Part shown: in pieces, positions 33,369 through 45,075 of the stretch
Position numbering within the stretch: position 1 is the first letter of the stretch
Layout: each line of letters starts with the position of its first letter
Assembly (NCBI GenBank): GCA_946122785.1
Contig: CAMGYJ010000006.1
Span: forward strand, 46,644,066-46,708,065
Direction: 5' to 3'
DNA from: Linum tenue
Lineage: Eukaryota > Streptophyta > Magnoliopsida > Malpighiales > Linaceae
DNA: 64,000 bases
Program-made: the position numbers and the translations under genes
Notes under the pieces: model-generated
Seen by the model: the letters and a program-made list of their open reading frames with translations, nothing else
What the model was told of the DNA's origin: nothing
Databases searched by the model: none

Positions 33369-34494
33369 TAGGGATGGCAGCCGGTCGTTTCGGTTTAACC
33401 GAAAACCAAAAACCCGGTTATTGGTTAACCGACACACCCCTTATAGCTTCCGGCCACCGACCGTGAGAGAGGTCACGGTTAGCCGGCCAACCGAAAAATT
33501 ACCTTTTCCACCAAAAAAAAACAAAAAATTAATTAAATAAAATAAAAAAAATATCCACCACTCATCTCAATCCTTATCTCCTTCCTTCTCCACTAGACCT
33601 CTCTCTCTCCTTCCTTCCTCCACCATTTCACCTCTTCTCTCTCCTTCGGTCCTTCCTTCAATCCTTCCTCTCCTCCTTTCTCCTTTCTTCCTCCACCAGA
33701 TCTCTTCTCTCTCCTTCCTTCCTTCCTCCGAGCTTCTCTCTTTCGTCTGGCGCCGAGCAGTGGAGGGGAGGAGGACGCGGCGGTTGTGGCTTGTCCATCA
33801 GCGCCGCCACGGCCTCCGCCTGGAAGACCTCCGACCGTCCGGACGATGTCGTGTGGGAGTCACCGAAGAAGACGAGGTTCGGGACGTAGACGTTGTAGCG
33901 AGGGGCGAAGTGCTGGACCTGGCGGCGCCACTGCCAGATGGCGACGGTGCCGAAGCCGTGGAGGAGGAGGAGGGAAGGGTTTCGGGGGTTGGGTTTTGTT
34001 GGGGACCAAAACTGGACGGTGGTGGTTGGGTCGGTGGGGGCGGTTTTCTCAGAGAGGCCGGCGGCGGAGAAGCAGCGGCGGAGGTAGAAGGTGTAGAGGG
34101 AGGCGAGGCTGAGGTAGGACGAGAGTGATGGAGCCATGGAGGAGGAGGAGGAGTGAGAGGTAATTAGGGTTTGCGTCTTATTTGGGGATGGTGGTTTCTG
34201 TTAGGGAGATTGAGTTTTTTTTTGTGTGTTGATTCGGTTGATGTATGGAATGAAGTGATTTTTGGGGGTCGTTTTAGGGATGGTGCGGGGCCATTTTGGA
34301 GAAGAGGAGAAGAGGTCAGTTAGCCGGTTAACCGCCGGTTTCCGACCCCAGTTAATCGGCTAGTCGAACCTCTTCCCCTCTCATCCGGCGATCGACCGAC
34401 GATAAAAGTAACGGTTTTCGGTTAGCCGAAAACCGGTCGGTTCGGTTGAAACTGACCGGTTAACTGCTAACCGAAAACCGTTCTGCCACCCCTA
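33369..34494. mobile_element. hAT-like element carrying an alpha/beta-hydrolase exon
   Basis: The ends TAGGGATGGCAG and (inverted) TAGGGGTGGCAG are typical hAT termini. Flanks are CTTCTTAG (33361-33368) and CTTCTTAT (34495-34502), an 8-bp duplication with one change. Both ends carry many inverted CGGTTAACCG / CCGAAAACC words as subterminal repeats. The centre is GC-rich and holds the start of a host gene on the minus strand. There is no transposase, so it is non-autonomous and carries a gene fragment. Confidence 0.85.
33786..34137 (-). pseudogene. Captured 5' exon of an alpha/beta-hydrolase gene
   Basis: ATG at 34137 opens about 117 residues that match the N-terminus of plant alpha/beta-fold hydrolases: YLRRCFSAAGL, then SLLLLHGFG (the HGFG oxyanion motif at residues 60-63), IWQWRRQVQHFAPRYNVYVP and DLVFFG-type NLVFFGDS. 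The copy ends around the SEVFQAEAV segment, before the nucleophile elbow, so no catalytic triad is encoded. The frame runs on into C/T-rich transposon sequence to 33658. The captured part ends where the first exon of such genes commonly ends (inferred). Similarity at the protein level is high, so the capture is not very old. Confidence 0.8.
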
Positions 34495-34627
34495 CTTCTT
34501 ATAACCCAACCAATTGTAAGATATTCTCATTGCACAAATACAATACCCAAGACACAGTAGAGCACTAGGCCGCATTTCATTAGAAAATTAGAAATCGTTA
34601 AAAAATAAATAGTAACTATAGTTTTTT

Positions 34628-34960
34628 TCACAATGTCAATTGTACACGACGATATTTTAATTTACTGAATTCATCAATAATGGAGTCATCCATACAAATA
34701 GCATACTCTCTTTCAAATAAAATAGTTAAGCAATCAGCGAGAAATTCAATACTCATTTTGTTGGGCAAATCAGTTTTCACATGTTTCATTGTTGAAAAGG
34801 TTATCTCAATAGTAGCCGTTGAAATGAGAATGTCAACACTAGACAAATCAATCGACTTATCAAGTTATATTGTGTGTTCATCCCTATTTCCACAGGTTGC
34901 TCTAGTAATTTTTCAAAAGAACAAACCTTATATTTCTTTTAGTCTTTCTTTTTTAGACTT
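34628..34960 (-). pseudogene. hAT transposase C-terminal remnant
   Basis: The minus-strand ORF 34846-34628 gives FSTMKHVKTDLPNKM, EFLADCLTI and DSIIDEFSKLKYRRVQL. This matches the end of plant hAT transposases of the TTF/ZMYM type (dimerisation region, FSAMKIVKTRLRNKM in typical members). Another frame just upstream (34960-34850) gives NLISRLICLVLTF, the preceding block. At least one frameshift separates them, and no N-terminal part is present. Confidence 0.75.
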
Positions 34961-35484
34961 TTAGAATTTTAAGTTTCATTGTTTATGTTTTTAGAAGAAA
35001 ATCATTATATTAATGCTAGAATTTCTAGGCTTAATTTAGAGTAGTGATTTGAACATGTTCATATGAACTATTTTTCTAGTTAACACAATCCTATTATAAA
35101 ATAGCACTGAGTCAGATATCTAAAAACAAAAAATTCAATATAGGCTATACTAGCTCCGAACCCAAAGAAGGATTAACCGTGACCTAGATTGGCCACTCCC
35201 TAGATTCGCCACTGGCAACGAAGGTGGGTGTTCACGACATCGTCAAAAAAAAAGGAAGGTGGGTTATCGATGAAATTCGAAGGCGAAAAAGAAAGGCTGG
35301 TGAAGATGAGCGGTCGACGAACTTCGACATTAGAAAGTTTTTCAGTCAATGGGGAATGGCGGAAGGAGGCACCCACTCGTGCAGAGAAAGGGAAGGCTAG
35401 TTCTAGTCTGGTTGAGATGGCAGATAATGGTTGATGGCAATTTTGTCTTTATCCTATAAGTTAGGGCGATGATTAGTATAAAAA
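34961..35484. other. Spacer, no gene recognised
   Basis: An open frame at 35228-35434 on the plus strand is short, charged and without similarity I recognise. Nothing else stands out. Confidence 0.45.
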
Positions 35485-36220
35485 AAGGCGACAAATAGAA
35501 ACCAACTTTCAATTTCAGTACTCTTATCCACAACCAAGATCCTGCTGCAGTCTCCTTAATCAGCCAAATAGACTTCCCCTTCAGCCTATATTGATAGATC
35601 CAGGCCACCCAAAAACTATTACTTCTTATCAGTAGTAGCCAAATAGGTCTAGATACAAAACCTATGTTCCAAGTATAGTCTTTTATATTTAGACCACCCT
35701 AATTTATTGGGTAGCCACAATCTCCCATGCTACTTTGGCCTTACAAGAACCATCACCAAATCAAGGAAATCCGAGCACACTTTCTCAATTCTTGTGATAA
35801 CTTCTTTTGGTAATACAAAGATAGACATCCAATATTGTACCACTGACAGCAACACTGATGAGATAAGCTGCAGTTTTCCAACGTAGGATAGTTTGTTAGC
35901 TTGCCGTTCAATTTTACCTGTAATTTTGTCCACCAGTCACATTCCCTACTTGACAATCTACCTGAAATCAAAGGAAGCCCCAAGTATTGAACAGGGAGTT
36001 TTCCCTCCTTGAAACTAGTTACCCTGACAACATTATCCTTAAAATCAATTGACGAACCTCCAAAGAATACTTCACATTTGTTTGGATTACAATGCAAGCC
36101 AGATAAGACAGAGAACTGATGTAGTATTTGCTTCACACAACTCAAAGCATGAGCAGACCCTCGGTGAATATCATCAAATCATCCGCGAAGCATAGGTGTG
36201 TTAGCCCTATTTTCTTGCAT
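35485..36220 (-). pseudogene. L1-type LINE fragment (RT C-terminal half)
   Basis: On the minus strand the RT catalytic box appears first (LTHLCFADDLMIFTEG near 36200-36150). It is followed by LSGLHCNPNKCEVFFGG, VQYLGLPLISGRLSS and KLSYVGKLQLISSVLLS, then FWVAWIYQYRLKGKSIW near 35590. This order and wording match the RT of the L1 copy at 62500-64000. Frameshifts are present and both ends are missing. Its upstream edge lies within ~100 bp of the truncated end of the GME pseudogene. Confidence 0.8.
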
Positions 36221-36314
36221 TGAGTGTGGTAAGGTCTTTCAATCTAATTTCCTGTAGAAGTACAAAGAGAAGCACAAGTCCTTGCTATGGGTGATTGGTA
36301 ACACAGTGGCTTTT

Positions 36315-37900
36315 ATCCATCACGAAGTATATGAGAGTGCATCATCCCGATGCATTTGTGCATGTGCAATTCCAAATTGTATTCAAAAGCGTCAACCAAA
36401 AAGAAAACCAGGCATTTGTTCATTGGCATGTTGTTGCAAATTTCACCTTTTCAAATGCACCCACCAAAAAGTTATGACAACCTTAAAGGAGATCTGAGGT
36501 ATTTACCTGAGCACACCTTCCACACATTCATCAATGAAGGTGAGGATCGAGTTTGGAGTGCATCTCCCCACATCTTGAACTTATCACTAGCGTAAGCGCC
36601 CTTCGGCAGCAGGCAGCTGGTGCGTTTTCCCTGCCACTTAATTATTAAATACAATCAATCGACACATTAGTGAAGCTAGACGCAGATAATTAAGTTACAA
36701 CTTACAACTGTTGTTGTTTCCAAGCCTCACCTTCACTGTTGCAAAAGGACCATGAATATTGTGAAACCTTCCAACACAGCATTCAATGCCAAAGTCCTTG
36801 GTGTAAAAGTAAACCAACCTCTGCAGGCCAGGCATCAGATTCCTTCAAGCTCACATTTGCCTCCAGATGTTTAAACTCGGGATAAATAAATGCACTAGAG
36901 GCATAAAAGATTCTATACAAACCTAAATCATCATCCAAAATCAATTATGAATTCAAAACCCCACCTAAGGAATTCCAACCTATTATAAGGGAACAAACGA
37001 AACTAAGGGAACAAGTAACCAAACTTTTGATACCAATTGATCCTAGAGGCTTCAAGCATGTTGAAGCTGATCATGGTATTGTTGTACACGATAACAGAAT
37101 GGTTGGACTGGATGAATCCCATCCCGCCATATCAGCACCCAAGTTGAAGACATGGTCAACACCTCTGGTAATCTTCAAGCAATTATTCATAACCCTAAGA
37201 TCCACAAGATGGAATTCATGACAGAACACGCCTTCTGTCATGTGCTCATTCTTCTTCCAGTCGGTGGCAATAATGTAGTGACCTTCACTCTTGAAACTCC
37301 TCGCTATGTGAGAGGCAATGAAACCACCAGCTCCAGTAATATAGATTTTCAGCTTCTCAGATTGCCAATAGAGCTCCCCATAGTAACTGAAACAAAAGAA
37401 TGATTAAAATCAGCAGCAAAAGAGGTTAGAAGCCAAGTGATTCTCCATTTCCAACAAGCATTACAGTAAAGCACCCAAAACCAAACAGTCATAAACAGAG
37501 CAATATCAATATCCTCAAAGAGAGAAAAAAGAATCCCCGTAATTCAATTCTCATCCACACAAACGGAATTTCATAAAACAGAACAAAATCCTAGGAATTC
37601 ATTGACAATCCAATCCACACAAATCCAGAAAAACTGGACCAGAATCAGCAAAATTCCACAGAGAAAAGCATGAAATATCCCAAAACAGAAATGAAAACTG
37701 CAGCGCAATGCATGGTGGAATTGAAAAAGAGACGAAGGATCCAATCCTCACATTAAAAAAAAATGAACGAGAACCCATTGCTGGTATTGAAGGACTCATG
37801 AAAAAGAGAGCCCAGAAGCTCAATCAATCGACAGAAAGACAGAATTCTGGCACAAAATTGACCTCGGAACTTTATACCTGCAAGAGAGACTGGAATGTGC
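36315..37900 (-). pseudogene. Truncated GDP-mannose 3',5'-epimerase pseudogene
   Basis: A diverged copy of the intact gene at 55750-58240, same strand, with introns kept, so it arose by DNA duplication and not by retroposition. Recognisable parts are the 5' UTR intron (to about 37890), exon 1 (about 37040-37375), exon 2 (about 36825-36905), the 3' half of exon 3 (about 36735-36800) and exon 4 (about 36505-36635). Exons 5 and 6 are absent. About 50 bp after the start codon are deleted, which throws the frame into a stop within 11 codons. The 5' half of exon 3 and intron 2 are also missing. It is not functional as an epimerase. Confidence 0.9.
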
Positions 37901-38022
37901 ACAGAATTCCTCTCCTTCATGATCTTATCTAACCCGAATTTCATCAAACCCAACAATCATCCTTAAAAATCACCAAGGCGACAAGGGAGATATAACTCTG
38001 CTAAGAAAACAGGTGAAAATAT

Positions 38023-40070
38023 TCACCAATAATCTTTGCAGGAACACAAACCCATTAGCAAACTTGTGAAACCGGTTCACATCCCTAACAATGATCTCTC
38101 TATCAAATATCTCGGAAGCGAGCTTCATAACCGTATGACAATCCCCACAAGTTCTCAGGTTCTTCTTTATCTGAATCGGAGCACCACAAGGAAGAACAAG
38201 AAGAGAGAATGCAAGGGCTAATCTCTCACTATGAACCCACAAGCTCTGCTCCTTATAAGCATCTGAATCATTCATTGCATGTCGAGTTTCAGCTACATAC
38301 CCTTTCTTCTTCACCAACTCCTCAATTTTCTGCAACATCTCGTAGATTTCGTCGGTCCGAGGATGTGACCTATCATGAGCTGTAAACACGTAGGTTGAGT
38401 TTCTAACATCGACCCAACTACACCCAGGATCCTTTTTGACCCCTTTGGTACCCATCAATCTTCTAACTTGATCTGCCTCCTTTAACTTACCATTCCTAGC
38501 ATACATGTTAGAAAGCAGGACATAGTTTCCTGGGTCATTTGGTTCCATATCCGAAAGCCTGGCTGCTGCTTCTTTACCCATTTCGATATTTCCATGATTC
38601 GAGCACGCTCCTAGCAATGCTCCCCAGACTGCTGAATCTGGTTCGATTGGCATTTCCAATATGAACTTTCGAGCTTCCTTGAGTCGGCCTGCTCGCCCAA
38701 GCAAGTCCACCATGGAAGCATAGTGTTCAAGCCTAGGGCTCAAACCATGCTCATGTATCATTGAGTTGTAGTATTTGTATCCTTCTTCCACTCGACCAGT
38801 ATGGCTACAAGCTGATATAACACAAATGAAAGTAATGTCATCTGGCTTAATCCCATCACCCACCATTTCATCAAATAGTTCGATGACTTTTCTGCGTGAC
38901 CATGTTGCTGGCAAGCAGCGATCATGGCAGTCCAACAAACAACATTTTGAGTCTCAATCTCCCTGAATGTGCGTGATGCATTGATAAAGCTTCCACATTT
39001 TGAGTGCATTGTGATCAATGAACTAGCTACAAAAGGGTATTTTGAAAACCCAGATTTTATGATATGACCATGGATAAGAAGTCCTGGATTGAGTGTTGCC
39101 AAACTAGCACATGCGTAGAGGACAGAAGAGTACGATGACTCATCAGGAGATGCTCCTTCCCTCTTCATAGCATTAAAATAGCTGTAAGCTTCTTCAAAGT
39201 GATAGCTGAATGAGCACCCTCTTATCATTACATTCCAGCCAACAACATCTTTGTCTGAGGAAATTTCAAATGTACTAGCAGCATAATCAAGCAAACCACA
39301 CTTGCAGTACATATCCATAAGCGAGTTTCTCACATAATCCAAACTTAAGAGACCAAACTTGATAATAATTCCATGGACTAACCTTCCAAATTCTGCAGAC
39401 CCTACATGAGCACAAGCACTCAACACGCTCGAAACAGTCACTTGATCAGGACTCATAGACTCATCCCTCATGACTTCCTTAAACAACACAATACAAAAAT
39501 CGAACCTTTTATTCCTCAAACAACCAACAATCATCGAGTTCCAGGTAACCAGGTTTTTGTGCGACATTTCGTCGAACACCTTGTTCGCGGAACCCATCTC
39601 CCCACACTTGGCATACACATCAACCAACCCGCTTCCAACAAACAAATCCGACCCGAACCCACATTTCCAAACCAAGCAATGCACCTGCTCACCATGTCGG
39701 ACAACCTTGCTTTCTGCACAAGCTGGCAGCACAGCCGAGACCGTGTACTCATTCGGCCAAATGCCATTCCTCCTCATCTCACTAAAGACTTCCAACGTCA
39801 TCAAGGGCTTCTTCAAACGAGAAAGCTGAGCGATAACTGAAGTCCAGGAGACCACATTCCTTGACGCACTACCGGAATTCGAAGAGAACAAGAGAAGGGT
39901 CCGGTCGATTCTGCCACAATCGGAGTAGCAGCACAGGAGGGAGTTGAAGAGAGCAGAGGAGGAAATGGAGGTGGTGGTGATGAGCTTGGCATGCAATTCT
40001 GTCGCATGTTGGAGGGTTTTTGTCCAGCAGACAAGATTCAGGAGCTTTTCAAGTTTGGTGGTATTGATAT
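38023..40070 (-). pseudogene. PPR protein, PLS class with E/E+ and DYW domains, two frameshifts
   Basis: The minus-strand coding region runs from about 40070 (no clear ATG; first internal ATG at 39996) to a stop at 38023-38025. Typical PLS repeats follow one another (VVSWTSVIAQ, NVVCWTAMIAACQQHGHAEK, DDITFICVISACSHTG). Then come the E/E+ motifs (SAVWGALLGAC, GNYVLLSNMYA) and a DYW domain with the zinc/deaminase signature HSERLALAF and CGDCHTVMK. A one-base loss at the T run 38888-38891 shifts the frame, and one extra base near 38044-38050 hides the terminal CSCKDYW motif. DYW PPR proteins edit C to U in organelle RNA. Both errors are single-base, so this is either a young pseudogene or a gene with assembly errors. 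A run of nine G at about 40114-40122 disturbs the presumed start. Confidence 0.85.
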
Positions 40071-40617
40071 GGAGGAAGGATAAATTTCGGAAAGAGTGTT
40101 GATTGGATTTCCCGGGGGGGGGCCGTTGGATTGCGGAATTTTGGAGGGAAAAGAAATTTCATAATACTCCGGCAGTAGGCTAAACCTGAATATAAAGACC
40201 TGTTTAGCTGTGATTTTTAGTAAATCTGAAACTAGAACCTGAAAATGAAACCTGTCTAGTTGATTACTAAACCTGACATTGAAAATCAGTCTACCAAGTC
40301 ATTAGAATTTCATGGTGATCAAGAACGGAACACCCAAGGGTAAGTGGCATATCATCACCATGATAAACCAGGTGAACATGGACGTAAGAGCCCAAAGGGT
40401 TCTAGAGAGGGAAGAACCAGAAAATATAAGGAAAAGCTCGTAAAAACCAAATCTTTTGGGCGTTCCTCATGTCCCCTGACCTTTTGCCCCATTTCATCAT
40501 TAGAACAAATTAATACTAAAAACTCATTTTGTTCACGCTAATTCAGCCACATGCAGAGGCAACTAAATGTATGATCAAATTTAATCCTCTCTACTTACAG
40601 AGGCAACTAAATACTTA

Positions 40618-40836
40618 GGGTCGTTTGGTAACCATGTATTCTAACATCTAATTCTCACATTACATGAGTTCATTGTTTCATTTTGGCCAAATATCATGAT
40701 ATTGGTGTCCCACCATGAATCCATACAATCCAAACAATATAATCTATTATTACATGAATTCTCACAACCTCATCTAAAAAACACATGATATACTAAAATT
40801 CATGTAATCTACAATACATGGTTGCCAAACCACCCA
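40618..40836. mobile_element. Tourist-like (PIF/Harbinger) MITE
   Basis: The ends GGGTCGTTTGGTAACCATGT and, inverted, GGGTGGTTTGGCAACCATGT are classic for this group. TTA occurs just outside both ends (40615-40617 and 40837-40839), the expected 3-bp target. About 219 bp, no coding content. Confidence 0.8.
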
Positions 40837-40839
40837 TTA

Positions 40840-42741
40840 CTGTAATCAAACCACCAAACATATATGGTCAAAAGCAAACAACTCAAAGCAGTTCAAACTT
40901 CAAAACACCAAACCCATTCTGTTCTTCATGCTAATTCAAACAACTAAAAGAGCATAAGGAAACTGAGGAAGCCTTTTATATATGCTGCAAACTGAGAACC
41001 AAAAAAAACTTGGCGGCGGCAGATCATGGGAGGGAACTAACCAGAGCTAAGATGCCGGAGCAGGATTCTTTGGCAGAGACGGATTCAGCGGCGGAGAAAG
41101 GAATCATTGGCGGCGGACGGGTCGAGCGGCGACGAAGGATTTGTTGGCGGCAGACTGGGAGAAACAAAACACTGATCAGGGTTTTGGATTAAGGAGGGAA
41201 GTTGGGACGGCATTGAGGAGAAGTTGCAGCGAAGTCGGGCTCTGGCGATTGATGGGAACAAAAGATTCACGAGGAATGTGGCTGCTGGAGATTGATGAGA
41301 ACGAGTTCGACCAACAAGCTGGGTTTGGGAGGAAGGCGAAGAACTGCATGTCGCTTCAATAGCTGGGTTTTGGGGTCTCTGCGGGCTGCGGGTAGAGGAG
41401 AAGAGAAGGGCGAACTCGATTACTGGTTTCTAACCAAGAGTAAATTGGTTATGGAAAAATAAATTGTATTAATTAATTTTTTTAATAAATTTTATTTTAA
41501 GCATTTATAAAAATTTATTAATTATAATTTTCCGTTTTTCTCTCATTTCCATAATATGCAGCTAGATCTCCTTCTCTTATTTTTCTCAATCTTTCTGCAA
41601 AAAGAAAAAAACACGAAATCACTACTAATTAATTAGACAACAACTATCAGTTTGAAAAACATCAATACCATTGCAGAAATAAATATATACAATTACACGA
41701 AAACTACCAATATAAACGATCTACCAATATAAATCTATATATATCATTTCAAAAAAAACCAATACCATTGCAATGGGGAATGGAGAGTGGGAGGAACGGG
41801 GGACATGGGAGGGTCGGCGGTGGGGTGAGGGGTGGAGAGTCAGAGAGAGAGAATGGGGGAGGGATGGTCGGCCTGTCGGAGAGCGAGGGAGGGGAAGGAA
41901 TGGCCGGCTACTGCGGGTTTAACTTAAGGTAGAATATATAGAATAATCAGGTGTGGTCTTTTTTTCCCCCAAAATTACTCTAAAGTCATCTTAACATGTG
42001 AGATTAAAAAAAGAGAAAAATAAATGGTGGATATTAATGTAGCCACGATGGCTACTTAAAATCCAGTTACCACCCTAATGCATACCGTTTCTAATTTCTA
42101 GGATTTCAGCAAAAGCAGAAAAAGGACGTCATGGATTCACACCCACGAACTCCGTGTATTACAAATTGCATTTGAAATACTTGTATTCAAAATATATGTA
42201 ATTCAAATTTGTTATTTTTCGTGTTCATTTGTATTTTGTTGATATTTTATATCGTATAAATTTTAATTTTGAATTTTAAGGTGATAGATTATAAATTTTG
42301 AAAAATTATTCTTTGGTATTCAAATTTATTTTAAATACAATGTAGTACTTGAACTTTAAATTTTTTGACAAAAAGTTCATAACTTTTGGTAGTAAGATTA
42401 CGTTTTAGTAGCTTTATATTTTTTGTCTTGCACTATAGTACATGAACTTTTAAGATCTCACAAACTAGTTCAATTTTTTGCTTTGAGAAATTTTGAATCA
42501 CTAGTTGTTGATATGTATTTGAAATATTCAACGAAAAAATATATGTATTTGAAATAAACAAGTAATAAAATAGACATATATTTGGAAATCATCCTATAAT
42601 TTGGTACAAATCCAAATACCATATGTAGTTAATATCCAAACAAATAATTTAATATTCTACAATTCAAATCTCAAATACCAAATCCAAATTCTTATATCCA
42701 AACACACTCTAATACATATCAACATATTTTTCACTAGAACC
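40840..42741. other. Spacer with purine-rich and AT-rich blocks, no gene recognised
   Basis: The part at 41000-41440 is GC-richer, with GGCGGCGG-type words and short frames but no known domain. The part at 41770-41930 is strongly purine-rich on the plus strand. From 42100 to 42740 it is AT-rich with repeated CAAATACCA-like words. None can be assigned. Confidence 0.4.
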
Positions 42742-43152
42742 GGAGATTGTGGATTTTTTCCCCAAACTATAAAAAAATTTACAAAAGTACCACCCAATCC
42801 AACAAAATTCCAAAACTACCACCATTAATCTAAAGCCGCGCCTTTGTTCTCCTTCAAACAGCGCGGGGACACAGGCGGTTATCCCTTGGGCAGCTGCAAA
42901 ACTGCTCCTCCACGGGACGGTCCATGCAACCATTCGATGGACAGGCGATCCGACGGTTAACCGCCTGCCAGCGGAGCGATCCGCGTCCAACACTGATAAC
43001 TGTTCCCCGAGGGCGCGGTTTGTGCTTCGGGTAAAGAAAACCGTGTGCTGGAGCCGCGGTTTTTGCGTCGGGAAAAGAAAACCGTGTACTGGAGACACGA
43101 TTTTTGGTGGCGTAAAAATACCAAATCGCCCCCCACCAGGTGGTCCTCCACC

Positions 43153-43160
43153 TATAAATA
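43153..43160 (+). promoter_or_regulatory. Probable TATA box of the PMD gene in MULE 3
   Basis: CCTATAAATACC lies about 215 bp upstream of the ATG at 43368, with a CT dinucleotide run (about 43203-43222) in the presumed leader. Confidence 0.5.
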
Positions 43161-43367
43161 CCACTCCCTTCCTCTTATTTTCTTCACACCAAAACCAATC
43201 TCCTCTCTCTCTCTCTCTCTCTAAGTTTATCACTCTACCCATCCCCTATACACCCAAAAACCTTGGAAATAGTGGTTTGTTGGTTGCGGCTAAGTCCGAT
43301 CTGCCCTCAAAAAACTTTTCTTTGTTTTCATTAAAAAACCGTCGAATCTCTGTCCAGTTCCTGAAAA

Positions 43368-45075
43368 ATGGCCGATTTTTTCGAAGAAGAGGGTTATGTT
43401 GTTGTTATGCTATCGTAGGTTGGAGAGGATGTTGATATATACAATCAACGATATTATGTTGATCAAGGACCGATTGATCCGACTGAGTTATACGACCAAG
43501 AAAATCATCATTCAAGGGATGTTTGGAACGACCACAAGGTATATATTATTTATCATCACTTGTAATTTTTATTTTGTTGACGTAATTTACTGGTTTGTAA
43601 AATAAATTTGTTAATTGTTAATCGTATTGATTATTTTCAATAATTTAAATCAATACAATACAACACTTATTTAGACTATTTATAAGGAAATGCATGTCTA
43701 AGAAAATGGGGTCTTAAGCGATCATCATGATTCTCCCATTTTGTGGGAAAATTGGGTTCTAAGCGATTCTCGGATCCCCCCTTTTTCTGTCAAACAGGTT
43801 GTGTTTCTAAGGAGATGTATACCTCTCCTAAGAGTCTTACGAGTGTAGTTGTATTGCTTTAAATTATTGAAAACAATCAATACGAAGTACAAAAAAATAT
43901 ATTTGATTTTATGTGTATGTGTACAAAAATAATTTTACTTAAATTTCTAAAATGGTATTCATTTTAGTTAATTATTTTAGTTAGCTCAATATTAATGTTT
44001 TTTAAATTATGTATATTTCTTGGAAAAAAAACCTTGATTTCATTAATTGATATTGTTTGCTATAATAGATTTATATATGTATAAATCATAAACTTATAGT
44101 TAAAGTTAAATTCTTTCCTAGGATGCATACCATATAGTCCGCTATAGGGGTACGACGAATGTGCTTGAATGGAACGACGTCATCTTGCCATTTCTAAGAA
44201 GGGCAAGATTGGATCCCATTAGGCACTTTAATGGAATAAAGATCGACCGCCAACTCATCACGACATTGGTAGAGAGATGGCGAAAGGAGACACATTGCTT
44301 CAATTTTCATGAAGGCGAGTGCACCATCACACTTAAGGATATTGCCATCCTAACCGATTTGCCCATCGATGGCTATGTTATTTGTGTGGACTCTACTCCA
44401 CCAGCTAAAGTTGTTGCGAATATGAGTGGTTGGGAGCATTTCATATGGAGCGTCACAGGGTTGGTACTGCCAGAAAAGGGAGATCACGATAGAGGTGGGC
44501 ATTCAGTCGGTTCGGTTTCAACCGAACTGAAATTATGAATACCGGGTCCCCGAATTCTCCCAAACCTCAAACTGAATTCTAAACGAATTATATAATTCGG
44601 TTTGGTCGGTTTAAACCGAATTATAATTCGGTTTGGTTTTTTACACAAAACCGAATTTGTGAAGCTACTTGTATTTTCTCACTTTTAAATTATTTTTCAC
44701 CCCTAAATAAATATCAATTATATGCATCATCAATGATAAAATCAAACTTTTCAACACAAAAGTCATGAAACATTTCAAATATTTAAGTCTAAAAACAACT
44801 ACAAACTTAAAAATCCACCATTTGGAGCTTGCAATTATAGTATTTCGGTTTTTCGGTAGGAAATTCGATTCGGTTGAAAGAACCTAATTTCCGAATTATC
44901 CATATTTTTCTTTCAAATTCCGAACCGAATAGCATTAATTCGGTTTCGGTTCGGTTTAATTCGGTTTCGGTTCGGGTTTATCGAACCTTTTGCCCACCCC
45001 TAGATCACGATGCAGATGGTAATCCACCATTGTCCAAGGGCCAAGTATCCATCACTTGGTTGACAGCGGAGATCA
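43368..45075 (+). pseudogene. Plant mobile domain (PMD) protein, 5' part
   Basis: Exon 1 (43368-43538) starts MADFFEEEG and ends DPTELYDQENHHSRDVWNDHK before a GT donor; an in-frame TAG lies at 43416-43418. After an intron with acceptor at 44120-44121, exon 2 (from 44122) encodes HIVRYRGTTNVLEWND, FLRRARLDPI, LITTLVERWRKETHCF and ITLKDIAILTDLPIDG, the start of the PMD family (PF10536; MAIL-like proteins). An hAT-like MITE interrupts the exon at 44490-45002. The frame resumes in phase with DADGNPPLSKG, and then is lost at about 45075 where transposase sequence on the other strand begins. PMD genes are known to travel with MULEs and some have become host silencing factors; this copy is a fragment. 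Confidence 0.85.
44490..45002. mobile_element. hAT-like MITE in the PMD exon
   Basis: A perfect 8-bp duplication GATCACGA flanks it (44482-44489, 45003-45010). The ends TAGAGGTGGGCA and, inverted, TAGGGGTGGGCA are hAT-type. The interior near both ends is rich in TTCGGTTTGG / CCGAACCGAA words. 513 bp, non-coding. Confidence 0.92.

Noticed and set aside
33760..34128. Plus-strand Arg/Gly-rich ORFs
   Set aside because: Antisense shadows of the hydrolase exon in GC-rich sequence.
43022..43435. Plus-strand ORF of 137 codons before the PMD exon
   Set aside because: It spans the TATA box and CT-rich leader; the family-like start is the frame beginning at 43368.
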